Of a stretch of 64,000 nt of DNA, positions 56,763 through 64,000 are shown in pieces. Location of the stretch: the NCBI RefSeq assembly GCF_024519465.1, contig NZ_JALJRW010000004.1:186001-250000 (forward strand), read 5' to 3'. Below the pieces are notes generated by a model. The model saw only the letters and a list, made by a program, of their open reading frames with translations, was not told the origin of the DNA and made no database searches. Each line of letters starts with the position of its first letter. The first letter of the stretch is position 1. Source of the DNA: Stenotrophomonas sp. Ste86 (GTDB taxonomy: Bacteria; Pseudomonadota; Gammaproteobacteria; Xanthomonadales; Xanthomonadaceae). A program made the position numbers and the translations under genes.

Positions 56763-58142
56763 ATGCGCCGCCCGCCTTCCTCTGGACGGGTCGCCGACGC
56801 AGCCGCCGCCGCCACGTCCCCTGCCCTCCTGCGCCACCCGAGCCGCTCCATGGATGCTTTCCACCCCAGCGTTCCCGCCCCATCCCTTCCCCCGCGCCAG
56901 ACGTTGACGGCCGCTGGCGATGCATCGACCGCAGCGGCCCCCTGGCACGCCACCGCGCCCGCGGGCGCTGCATCGGTGAACGAGCCGCGCACGCTGGCGC
57001 CGCTCCGGATCCTGCACACCGAGGCCGCCAAGGGATTCGGCGGCCAGGAAATCTACATCTATCGCCACATGCTGGCGATGCGCGACCGTGGCCACGAGGT
57101 ATCGCTGCTCTGCCAACCCGGCGCCCGCCTGGGCGAGATCGCGCGTGAGGCCGGCTTCACCGTGCACACGCTGAAGATGGGCGGGCTGCTGCGCCTGCTG
57201 CGCGGCATCTGGTCGGTCAGCCGGCTGGTGCGGCGCGGCGCCTTCGACGTGGTCAACACCACCAGCCGGCGCGACAGCCTGATCGCCGCGGCGGGCGCGC
57301 GCCTGGGCGGCACCCCGCTGGTAGTGCGCTCGCGCCACCTGATGAGCCCGGTCAACTCGCTGCTGACCTATACCGGCCTCCCGCACCGGGTGCTGACGGT
57401 GAGCAGCTACGTCAAGCAGTTGCTGGTGACGCGGGGGATCGAGGACGGCCGCATCGGCATCGTGCCACCGATCGCCGTGCCACCGCAGTGGTCGCAGATC
57501 GAGAGCGATAACCCCTGGCAGTGCGTGCAGGACACCCGCGCGGAGGTGCGCCGTGAACTGGGCTTCGATGAGGCCCATATCGTAGTCGGCTGCGTGGCCG
57601 TGCTGCGCGAGCCCAAGGGTCACCTGGACCTGCTGCGGGCGATCGCGCCGCTGTGCCGGCAGCATCCCAACCTGCAGCTGGTGATCGTCGGCGATGGCCA
57701 GCCGGTGATGGACAAGCTGGTGGCGCTGCGCCGCGAACTGGGCGTGGAGGCGCAGGTCCACCTGCTGGGGTATCGGCTGGGCGCCTGCCGGTTGATGGCA
57801 GGCTTCGACATCTTCGCCCTGGCCTCGCACAAGGAAGCGGCGGGCACGGTGTTCCTGGAGGCGGCGCACGTGGGCGTGCCGATCGTGGCCACGCGCGTGG
57901 GCGGCGTGCCGGAAATGGTGCTCGAAGGCAGCAATGCCCTGCTCGCCCCGCTGGGTGACCAGGCCGCCCTGACCGGCGCGTTGAAGACGCTGATCGAACA
58001 ACCCGAACAGCGCCGACGCATGGGGCGCGCTGGCTGGGAATGGATGCGCACCGCACAGCGCTTCACCCCGTTGGGGCACACTGAAGCAACCGAACATTAT
58101 TACCACCAGTGGTTGAAGGAACTGGGCCATGGCCAACGCTAG
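56763..58142 (+). CDS. Family 4 glycosyltransferase
   Basis: A cytosolic or membrane-associated retaining glycosyltransferase (GT-B fold). The acceptor domain starts at LRILHTEAAKGFGGQEIYIY; the donor domain has VVGCVAVLREPKGHLDLLRA, the IVGDGQP turn and the EX7E-like region SHKEAAGTVFLEAAHVGVPI. The N-terminal 75 or so residues are Ala/Pro-rich and disordered, so the start (56763) is uncertain; ATG 56850 and GTG 56976 are alternatives. It overlaps the deacetylase gene by 14 bp, and both probably build a surface glycan. Confidence 0.88.
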   Translation: MRRPPSSGRVADAAAAATSPALLRHPSRSMDAFHPSVPAPSLPPRQTLTAAGDASTAAAPWHATAPAGAASVNEPRTLAPLRILHTEAAKGFGGQEIYIYRHMLAMRDRGHEVSLLCQPGARLGEIAREAGFTVHTLKMGGLLRLLRGIWSVSRLVRRGAFDVVNTTSRRDSLIAAAGARLGGTPLVVRSRHLMSPVNSLLTYTGLPHRVLTVSSYVKQLLVTRGIEDGRIGIVPPIAVPPQWSQIESDNPWQCVQDTRAEVRRELGFDEAHIVVGCVAVLREPKGHLDLLRAIAPLCRQHPNLQLVIVGDGQPVMDKLVALRRELGVEAQVHLLGYRLGACRLMAGFDIFALASHKEAAGTVFLEAAHVGVPIVATRVGGVPEMVLEGSNALLAPLGDQAALTGALKTLIEQPEQRRRMGRAGWEWMRTAQRFTPLGHTEATEHYYHQWLKELGHGQR

Positions 58143-58983
58143 ATCCGTGCCGGTATTGATGCACCACCACGTGTCGCCGTCGCCGGGCATGATCACGGTG
58201 TCGCCGGAGAATTTCGAAAGCCAGATCGCCTGGCTGGCCAGCAACGGCTGGACCTCGCTGACCCTGGACCAGTACGCCGACTTCCTGGCGGGCAAGCCGG
58301 TGCCGCGCAAGTCGATCGTGATCACCTTCGATGACGGTTACCTGGACAACTGGGTGTACGCGCATCCGATCCTGCAGAAGTACGGCATGCACGCAGTGGT
58401 GTTCGTGGTCACCGGCTGGATGGGCGAAGGCCCGGTGCGCCCGCATGCCGGCCAGCCCGGCGCCGTGCTGCCGGCCACGCCGGACCATCGCGGCTGTGAA
58501 GCGGCGATCCTGCGCGAGGACCGCACCGATGATGTGATGATGCGCTGGAGCGAGGCACGCGAGATGATCGCTGCGGGCACCTTCGAAGTGCATTGCCACA
58601 CCCACACCCATACGCGCTGGCTGAAGCAGGACATCAGCCGCGAGCAGAAACGCGAAGGCATCACCCGCGATCTGTCGATGGCCCGGCAGGTGCTGCAGAA
58701 GCAGCTGGGCGAGGTGTCGGACACGCTGTGCTGGCCGTATGGCGACTTCGACGAGGACTACCTGCCGATCGCACGCGCGCAGGGCTTCCGCTACCTGCAT
58801 ACCACCCACCCGTTCGGGCGCAACGTAGTGGGCGGCGATCCGGAGCACATCTATCGTTTCGCTATCCGCAACCGCCCCGCCAGTTGGCTGCGCAAGCGCA
58901 TCGCGTGGAGCTACAACCCGCTGATCGCGCCGCTGTTCAACCGCTTCAAAGCGAAGCAGAAGAAGATGGTGCCGGGGCCGTAA
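58129..58983 (+). CDS. Polysaccharide deacetylase family protein (CE4)
   Basis: A 284-residue NodB-like deacetylase. Metal and catalytic residues: ITFDDGYLDNWVYAHP (D68, D69) and the HxxxH-type EVHCHTHTHTRW; the arginine/tryptophan motif CWPYGDFDEDYLP follows. There is no signal peptide, so it probably acts in the cytosol on a lipid-linked sugar. Translation is coupled to the overlapping glycosyltransferase gene; the pair resembles LPS-core or surface-glycan loci of Xanthomonas. Confidence 0.9.
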   Translation: MANARSVPVLMHHHVSPSPGMITVSPENFESQIAWLASNGWTSLTLDQYADFLAGKPVPRKSIVITFDDGYLDNWVYAHPILQKYGMHAVVFVVTGWMGEGPVRPHAGQPGAVLPATPDHRGCEAAILREDRTDDVMMRWSEAREMIAAGTFEVHCHTHTHTRWLKQDISREQKREGITRDLSMARQVLQKQLGEVSDTLCWPYGDFDEDYLPIARAQGFRYLHTTHPFGRNVVGGDPEHIYRFAIRNRPASWLRKRIAWSYNPLIAPLFNRFKAKQKKMVPGP

Positions 58984-59010
58984 CGCCGTGTGTGGCGCAT
59001 CGCAGAATAA

Positions 59011-59038
59011 AAAACGCCCCGGCAAACCGGGGCGTTTT
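59011..59038. terminator. Bidirectional terminator
   Basis: A perfect 12-bp stem AAAACGCCCCGG / CCGGGGCGTTTT with loop CAAA, between the convergent deacetylase and glmM genes; it serves both. Confidence 0.92.
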
Positions 59039-59061
59039 GCTGTCGCCTTGGCGACCGTGCC

Positions 59062-60429
59062 TCACGCCGCGGCGGCGGCCTTGACTGCGCTGGACAGGTT
59101 GTCGAGCGTGGCTTGCATCAGCTCGGCGGTATCGGCTTCCACCGTGACGCGCACCACCGGCTCGGTGCCAGACGGACGCAGGAAAGCGCGACCACGCCCC
59201 TTCACTGCCTCCTGAGCGGCGGCCAGTGCCGCCTGCACGCCCTGCGCCTGCACGATCGCCTTGGCCGAGACATTGGCCAGACGCACGTTGACGGTCTTCT
59301 GCGGCACCCGGTGCAGCCCAACCAGCGACTGACGCAGCGTGGTGCCTTCACGACGCAGCACTTCCAGCACCTGCAGCGCACTGACGATGGCATCGCCGGT
59401 GGTCGCACGGTCCAGGCACAGCAGGTGGCCGGAGGCTTCGCCGCCGAGCACGCCGCCACCCTCCACCAGTGCCTGGTGCACGTAGCGGTCGCCGACGTTG
59501 CTGCGCACGAACGGCAGGCCGAGGCGCTCCATGGCCTGTTCCAGCCCGAAATTGGTCATCAGCGTGCCCACCACCGGGCCGCGCAGGCGACCATTGCGCT
59601 GCCACGACGGCGCCAGCACATACAGCAGGTCGTCGCCGTCGACCGGGTTGCCCTGGTCGTCGGCCATCAGCACGCGGTCGCCATCGCCATCGAAGGCGAT
59701 GCCAAGGTCGGCACCCACCTCGCGGACTTTGGCGGCAAGATTGTCGATGTGCATGGAGCCGACGCCATCGTTGATGTTCACGCCGTTGGGCTCGGCACCG
59801 ATGGTGACCACGTCGGCGCCCAGTTCGCGGAACAGCAGCGGAGCGATGTGGTAAGTGGCGCCATGCGCGCAGTCGAGCACGATCTTCAGCCCGCGCAGGT
59901 CGAACGCGCGCGGCACGCTGGCCTTGCAGAATTCGATGTAGCGGCCCACCGCGTCGCGCGCGCGCATGGCCTTGCCCAGCCGATCGGATTCGGCGGTGGT
60001 GAAGGCGCTGTCCAGCGCCGCTTCCAGTGCAAGCTCGGTGGCATCGTCGAGCTTCTCGCCATCGGCGGAGAAGAACTTGATGCCGTTGTCGTAATGCGGA
60101 TTGTGCGAGGCACTGATCACGATGCCGGCATCGGCGCCGAGTGTACGCGTGAGGAAGGCCACGGCCGGGGTCGGCATCGGGCCCAGCAGCTGCACGTCGG
60201 CGCCGGCGGCGACCAGCCCGGCTTCCAGTGCCGCTTCGAACATGTAGCCGGAGATGCGCGTGTCCTTGCCGATCACCACCACCGGGCGGTGCCCGGGGCG
60301 GTGGCCATTGCGTTCGGTCAGCACGCGGCCGAGCGCATTGCCCAGGCGCAGCACGAAATCAGCGGAAATCACGCCCTGCCCGACCCGACCGCGGATGCCG
60401 TCGGTGCCAAAATACTTGCGCGCCCCCAT
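59062..60429 (-). CDS. glmM: Phosphoglucosamine mutase
   Basis: A 455-residue enzyme converting glucosamine-6-P to glucosamine-1-P for UDP-GlcNAc. The phospho-serine is S108 in [19 protein letters not shown]; Mg is bound by [13 protein letters not shown]; the sugar loop is [18 protein letters not shown]; the phosphate loop is [11 protein letters not shown]. Its ATG shares one base with the accD stop (TGATG), so translation is coupled. In many bacteria glmM is next to folP; here it is next to accD. Confidence 0.97.
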   Translation of the reverse strand: MGARKYFGTDGIRGRVGQGVISADFVLRLGNALGRVLTERNGHRPGHRPVVVIGKDTRISGYMFEAALEAGLVAAGADVQLLGPMPTPAVAFLTRTLGADAGIVISASHNPHYDNGIKFFSADGEKLDDATELALEAALDSAFTTAESDRLGKAMRARDAVGRYIEFCKASVPRAFDLRGLKIVLDCAHGATYHIAPLLFRELGADVVTIGAEPNGVNINDGVGSMHIDNLAAKVREVGADLGIAFDGDGDRVLMADDQGNPVDGDDLLYVLAPSWQRNGRLRGPVVGTLMTNFGLEQAMERLGLPFVRSNVGDRYVHQALVEGGGVLGGEASGHLLCLDRATTGDAIVSALQVLEVLRREGTTLRQSLVGLHRVPQKTVNVRLANVSAKAIVQAQGVQAALAAAQEAVKGRGRAFLRPSGTEPVVRVTVEADTAELMQATLDNLSSAVKAAAAA

Positions 60430-61313
60430 CAGGCGGCCTCGTCGGCGACCGGTGCCGGCTGGCGACCGAGCAACGCCAGCAGGTCGGCCAGGCGCTCGCG
60501 CAGTTCGCGGCGGTCGCAGATCTGGTCGATGGCGCCGTGTTCGAGCAGGAACTCCGAACGCTGGAACCCTTCCGGCAGCTTCTCGCGCACGGTCTGCTCG
60601 ATCACGCGCGGGCCGGCGAAGCCGATCAGGGCGTGCGGTTCGGCGATGTTGATGTCGCCCAGCATCGCAAACGAGGCCGACACGCCGCCGGTGGTCGGGT
60701 GGGTGAGCACCGAGATATACGGCAACCCGGCCTCGCGCAGCTTGCCCAGCGCGGCGGACGTCTTGGCCATCTGCATCAGCGAGAACAGGCCTTCCTGCAT
60801 GCGCGCGCCGCCGCTGGCGGAGAAGCACACGTAGGGTGCGCCGATGTCCAGCGCCTTTTCCGCGGCCAGCGAGAAGCGTTCGCCGACCACCGACCCCATC
60901 GAGCCACCCATGAAGGCGAAGTCGAAGGCCGACGCCACCAGCGGACGGCCCTTGAGCAGGCCCTGCATGGCGATCAGCGCGTCGTACTCGCCGGTGTTCT
61001 TCTGCGAGGCCTTGATGCGCTCGCTGTACTTCTTCTGGTCCTTGAACTTGAGCAGGTCGGTCGGTCCCAGGCGCGCGGCGATCTCGGTGGTGCTGTCGGC
61101 GTCGAACAGCGCGGCCAGGCGCGCACGGGCGCGGATGGCCATGTGGTGGCCACACTTGGGGCAGACTTCCAGGTTCTCTTCCAGCTCAGGGCCGTACAGC
61201 GCGCTGCCGCAATTGCTGCACTTCTCCCACAGGCCCTCGGGGACGCTGCGCTTCTTGCTGGGGACGTTGTCGGTGCGGATGCCCGACGGCATCAACTTGC
61301 TGAGCCAACTCAT
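60429..61313 (-). CDS. accD: Acetyl-CoA carboxylase carboxyltransferase subunit beta
   Basis: A 294-residue subunit that transfers carboxyl from biotin to acetyl-CoA, first step of fatty acid synthesis. The N-terminal zinc ribbon is [15 protein letters not shown] with the second pair VCPKCGHHM; the crotonase-like core includes [20 protein letters not shown] and [20 protein letters not shown]. Confidence 0.97.
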   Translation of the reverse strand: MSWLSKLMPSGIRTDNVPSKKRSVPEGLWEKCSNCGSALYGPELEENLEVCPKCGHHMAIRARARLAALFDADSTTEIAARLGPTDLLKFKDQKKYSERIKASQKNTGEYDALIAMQGLLKGRPLVASAFDFAFMGGSMGSVVGERFSLAAEKALDIGAPYVCFSASGGARMQEGLFSLMQMAKTSAALGKLREAGLPYISVLTHPTTGGVSASFAMLGDINIAEPHALIGFAGPRVIEQTVREKLPEGFQRSEFLLEHGAIDQICDRRELRERLADLLALLGRQPAPVADEAA

Positions 61314-61749
61314 GCGGGATGCTACTTCCGTTCAGGGCGGCCCGAGGGCCGCAAAGGCGGACAGTCTAGCTCAGGCCCTCCCCGCCCGTGCACCCCCTGC
61401 GGGGTGCGGTGGGCCGGGGGAAAACCGTGCTGTGACGTATGTTTAGCAACGGGCGACGGCGGTCTCCGGCCGGGATTCCGATCCTCTCACGGCAACACCA
61501 GCGCCTTGGTCGTGTCGCGGGAGGCAGGCGGGCAGCCGCGCCCGGGACACGCACGTAAACCCGTCCATGGGGGCTCGTGGGCGCCTTGCTTGTTTGTGCA
61601 GTCCTGCACAAACGAGCAAGGCCGGGGTTGGGCGTCCTGCCCAACCCGTCCGGCGCATGCGCCGGACCCTTGGCGCCCACCGGTCCCGGGCGCGGCTGCC
61701 CGCCTGCCTCTGCACAGTATGCGGATCGGAGATCGAGGGCGCCGCTTGA
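61314..61749. other. Intergenic region between accD and trpA
   Basis: These 436 bp hold palindromic element D (61521-61710) and a GCACCCC-CTGC-GGGGTGC hairpin near 61391-61408. No gene is supported. Confidence 0.75.
61521..61710. repeat. Variable-arm palindromic element, copy D (long form, perfect arms)
   Basis: The 28-bp arms (61521-61548 and 61683-61710; the left begins GAGGCAGGCGGGCAG and ends GCGCCCGGGAC) are perfect inverted repeats. The core has ACGCACGTAAACCC and GGGGGCTCG; the base stem is TGGGCGCC/GGCGCCCA. Three inner hairpins: GTTTGTGCA-GTCC-TGCACAAAC extended by CTTGCT/AGCAAG (61585-61620), GGGTTGGGC-GTCCT-GCCCAACCC (61625-61647), and the palindrome GTCCGGCGCATGCGCCGGAC (61648-61667). 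Confidence 0.88.
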
Positions 61750-62562
61750 TCAGGCTTGGTCGAGCGCAGCACGCAGCGGCGCGAGGAAGGACTGTGCGGT
61801 CTGTGCGGCAGCACCTGCATCGGCACCTTCGGCAAGTGCGGCTACCAGGGCGCTGCCTACTACGACGCCGTCGGCTTCGACGGCCATGGCCGCGGCGCTG
61901 GCCGCATCCTTGATGCCGAAGCCGGCCACCACCGGTACCTGCGAGCGGCTGCGCAGGTCGCGCAGGCGGGCGCTGGCGGCGCTGCTGTCCAGACGGTCGG
62001 ACGCACCGGTCACCCCGGCGAAGCTGACGTAGTAAAGGTAGCCCTGGGCCATTGCGGACAAGCTGTCCAGCCGCGCATCGGCGGTGGTCGGCGAGGCCAG
62101 CAGGATCAGCGCCAGGCCGGCGGCGGTGAAGATCTCACGGGTTTCAGCGGCCTCTTCCGGCGGCAGGTCGACCAGCAGCACGCCATCCACGCCGGCGGCG
62201 ATCGCGGTCTGCGCGAAGCGCGCGGTGCCGTGGATCTCGACCGGATTCAGGTAGCCCATCAGCACCACCGGGGTGGTGGTGTCGTCGCGGCGGAAGGCGG
62301 CCACGGTTTCCAGCACGTAACGCAGCCCTGCCCCGCGCGCCAGCGCGCGCTCGGAGCTGCGCTGGATGGTGGGGCCATCGGCCATGGGGTCGGAAAACGG
62401 CACGCCGAGTTCGATCACGTCGGCGCCGGCGGCGGCCAGCGCATGCATCACCGGCACGGTGGCCTCCAGGCCCGGGTCGCCCGCGGTGATGAAAGGAATC
62501 AGCGCCTTGCGGCCGGAGGCGCGCAGGCGGGCGAAACAGGCATCGATACGGTCCACGGACAT
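61750..62562 (-). CDS. trpA: Tryptophan synthase alpha subunit
   Basis: A 270-residue TIM barrel that cleaves indole-3-glycerol phosphate. Catalytic Glu51 and Asp62 are in ADVIELGVPFSDPMADGP; FITAGDPGLE is the N-terminal signature. ATG 62562 is one base after the stop of the lipoprotein gene, so its ribosome site (AAGGA) lies within that gene and translation is coupled. Confidence 0.97.
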   Translation of the reverse strand: MSVDRIDACFARLRASGRKALIPFITAGDPGLEATVPVMHALAAAGADVIELGVPFSDPMADGPTIQRSSERALARGAGLRYVLETVAAFRRDDTTTPVVLMGYLNPVEIHGTARFAQTAIAAGVDGVLLVDLPPEEAAETREIFTAAGLALILLASPTTADARLDSLSAMAQGYLYYVSFAGVTGASDRLDSSAASARLRDLRSRSQVPVVAGFGIKDAASAAAMAVEADGVVVGSALVAALAEGADAGAAAQTAQSFLAPLRAALDQA

Positions 62563-62563
62563 T

Positions 62564-63253
62564 TCAGGCACATCCTTCAATCAGTTCAACGGCGCCGCTG
62601 GCGCCCCAGTACAACTTCGAAATCACCCCGTCGACGATCTCCAGCCGGATCGCAAGATCCGAACCGGGGTCCTGCCAGGTGAGGTACTCGCCGGTTTCAG
62701 GATCGTAAGCGTGCGGCTGCGCGGTGCTGCCCCTGGGCAAGCGCTTGAGCGCTTCGGCACGCGACATGCCCAGGCGCAGCCCGAACGGACCGGACTGGGT
62801 GATGGTCTCGTCCGAACCGTCGAGCAGGGCCAGGTCGAAGCGCGCCACATGCCCGTCATCGACCATCATCGACACGCCTTCGGGCAGGCTGCCGCGCTCG
62901 TAATATTCGCAGCTGCCGAGCTGGCCGCCTTCGCTCAGGCCCGCCGAATGCCATTGCGCATCGGCATCCTCGGCGCTGAAACGCTGCCCGATCACCACGT
63001 CGCCGGCATGGTCCAGCGCTACCGAGACCACCGCGGGTGCGGCGTCGTTGTCGGTCGCTGTGGGCGCGGGCTCGGGATCGTCTTCGATCGGGCGGTTGGC
63101 GATGTCATCGTCGTTGCTGGCCGGCGCCCGCGCCGGTGCAATGGCCGCCGGTGACGCTGGCGCGGCAGCCAGCAGCGGCGGATCCGGCGGCGTGCAGCCG
63201 CTCAGGCCGACCACGATCAGCAGCGCACTTCCCTGGCGCAGCAGCGGATTCAC
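62564..63253 (-). CDS. Lipoprotein gene between trpB and trpA
   Basis: A 229-residue protein starting at GTG 63253, overlapping the trpB stop by four bases (GTGA). It has a signal peptide with lipobox VGLSGC (Cys20), then a Pro/Ala/Asp-rich linker (about 25-75). The folded C-terminal part contains [36 protein letters not shown] and [20 protein letters not shown], which resembles the repeats of small periplasmic domains in lectin- or inhibitor-like proteins. No role in Trp synthesis is known to me. It is translationally coupled to both neighbours. Confidence 0.85.
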   Translation of the reverse strand: MNPLLRQGSALLIVVGLSGCTPPDPPLLAAAPASPAAIAPARAPASNDDDIANRPIEDDPEPAPTATDNDAAPAVVSVALDHAGDVVIGQRFSAEDADAQWHSAGLSEGGQLGSCEYYERGSLPEGVSMMVDDGHVARFDLALLDGSDETITQSGPFGLRLGMSRAEALKRLPRGSTAQPHAYDPETGEYLTWQDPGSDLAIRLEIVDGVISKLYWGASGAVELIEGCA

Positions 63254-64000
63254 AGCATCAGACCTTCGCGCGCGGCGATGGTGTGCACGTCCTTGTCGCC
63301 ACGACCGGACAGGTTGCACAGCACCAGCTTGTCGCGGGGCAGTTCGCGCGCCAGCTTGATCGCCTGCGCCACCGCATGGCTGGATTCCAGCGCGGCCAGG
63401 ATGCCTTCGCTGTGCGCCAGCTGGTGGAAGGCGGCCAGGGCTTCGTCGTCGGTGATGCCGACATACTCGGCCCGGCCGGCGTCAGCCAAAAACGCGTGCT
63501 CCGGGCCGACGCCGGGGTAATCCAGGCCGGCCGAGACCGAATGGGTCTCGGTGATCTGCCCGTCATCGTCGCAGATCACATACGTGCGGTTGCCGTGCAG
63601 CACGCCGGGGCGACCGGCGGCGATGGACGCGGCGTGGCGACCGGTGTCGATGCCATCACCGGCTGCTTCAGCGCCAACGATGCGCACCTGGCGATCGTTG
63701 AGGAAGGCATGGAACAGGCCGATCGCGTTGCTGCCGCCGCCGACGCAGGCGGTGATCGCGTCGGGCAGGCGGCCGTAATCGGTGAACATCTGCGCCCGGG
63801 CTTCACGGCCGACGATGGCGTTGAAGTCACGGACCATGCGCGGGTACGGGTCCGGGCCGGCCACGGTGCCGATGATGTAGAAGGTGTCGCGGACATTGGT
63901 GACCCAGTCGCGCATCGCTTCATTGAGCGCGTCCTTGAGCGTGGCCGAGCCGGAGGTCACCGGCACCACCGTCGCCCCGAGCAGCTTCATGCGGTAGACG
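63250..64000 (-). CDS. trpB: Tryptophan synthase beta subunit (3' part)
   Basis: The C-terminal 249 residues or so of the PLP-dependent beta subunit, which joins indole and serine. Present are the phosphate-binding loop [20 protein letters not shown], the Glu in [29 protein letters not shown] and the terminal [16 protein letters not shown]. The reading frame is open to the window edge; the Lys that binds PLP lies outside. Confidence 0.97.
   Translation of the reverse strand, partial: VYRMKLLGATVVPVTSGSATLKDALNEAMRDWVTNVRDTFYIIGTVAGPDPYPRMVRDFNAIVGREARAQMFTDYGRLPDAITACVGGGSNAIGLFHAFLNDRQVRIVGAEAAGDGIDTGRHAASIAAGRPGVLHGNRTYVICDDDGQITETHSVSAGLDYPGVGPEHAFLADAGRAEYVGITDDEALAAFHQLAHSEGILAALESSHAVAQAIKLARELPRDKLVLCNLSGRGDKDVHTIAAREGLML

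Noticed and set aside
55144..61710. Retron msr/msd or integron attC interpretation of the palindromic elements
   Set aside because: No reverse transcriptase or integrase gene is near any copy, and the conserved core does not show the paired R'/R'' boxes of attC sites; kept only as structured repeats of unknown nature.
61366..61835. ORFs between accD and trpA
   Set aside because: They are translations of element D on both strands, with no ribosome site.

Overview
The window is a stretch of a high-GC gammaproteobacterial chromosome of the Xanthomonadaceae, most likely Stenotrophomonas or a close relative. The evidence is the protein sequences (for example an initiation factor IF3 whose N-terminus reads [17 protein letters not shown]), the gene order, and several GTAG-type short palindromes of the kind described as SMAG repeats in Stenotrophomonas maltophilia. 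Almost everything is housekeeping DNA. Accessory genes are concentrated in the first 27 kb.

Layout. 1-9978: small regulatory and envelope genes. These are a MarR regulator divergent from the first codons of a flavin-type oxidoreductase, a secreted choloylglycine-hydrolase-like amidase, a two-component system facing a MipA/OmpV outer membrane protein, a solo DUF2384 protein, a GNAT acetyltransferase, and an isolated panB. 10074-12345: a 2.2 kb insert bounded by a 52-bp direct repeat of the tRNA-Pro(GGG) 3' half, carrying two AT-richer unknown genes. 12302-20465: the translation cluster thrS-infC-rpmI-rplT-pheS-pheT-ihfA-merR-like-tRNA-Pro, all on the minus strand. 20647-27284: a DUF3325/DUF3649/PepSY membrane operon, a serine hydrolase convergent with a CadC-like regulator, a VOC protein and a secreted GH18 chitinase. 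27589-36960: pnp, rpsO, truB, rbfA, infB, nusA, rimP on the minus strand, with a promoter and a terminator-bearing leader in front of rimP. 36961-38529: a gene-poor, repeat-rich segment with two identical initiator tRNA-Met genes separated by a hexanucleotide satellite. 38530-53503: the complete 14-gene nuo operon (complex I). 53616-55015: tRNA-Leu(GAG), secG, tpiA. 55016-55716: another repeat cluster. 55717-64000: a 2-oxoglutarate oxygenase, a glycosyltransferase/deacetylase pair, glmM, accD, trpA, a lipoprotein gene wedged between trpA and trpB, and the 3' part of trpB.

How it fits together. The order tpiA-secG-leuU-[nuo]-metY-rimP-nusA-infB-rbfA-truB-rpsO-pnp is the classical secG-leuU-metY-rimP-nusA-infB neighbourhood of enterobacteria with the nuo operon lying between the leucine and initiator tRNA genes. 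Most genes are tightly packed, and many have ATGA, GTGA or TGATG overlaps that imply translational coupling.

The most unusual material is not protein-coding. Four intergenic elements (37122-37212, 55144-55327, 55451-55564, 61521-61710) share a core but have arms that differ from copy to copy while remaining self-complementary. The two long copies carry a three-hairpin module whose stems differ by paired, compensatory substitutions. A fifth palindromic multi-hairpin element lies at 37440-37625. Other regulatory observations are a Thr-Thr leader peptide and terminator before thrS, a non-AUG (ATC) start for infC, and a long terminator-containing leader before rimP-nusA-infB.
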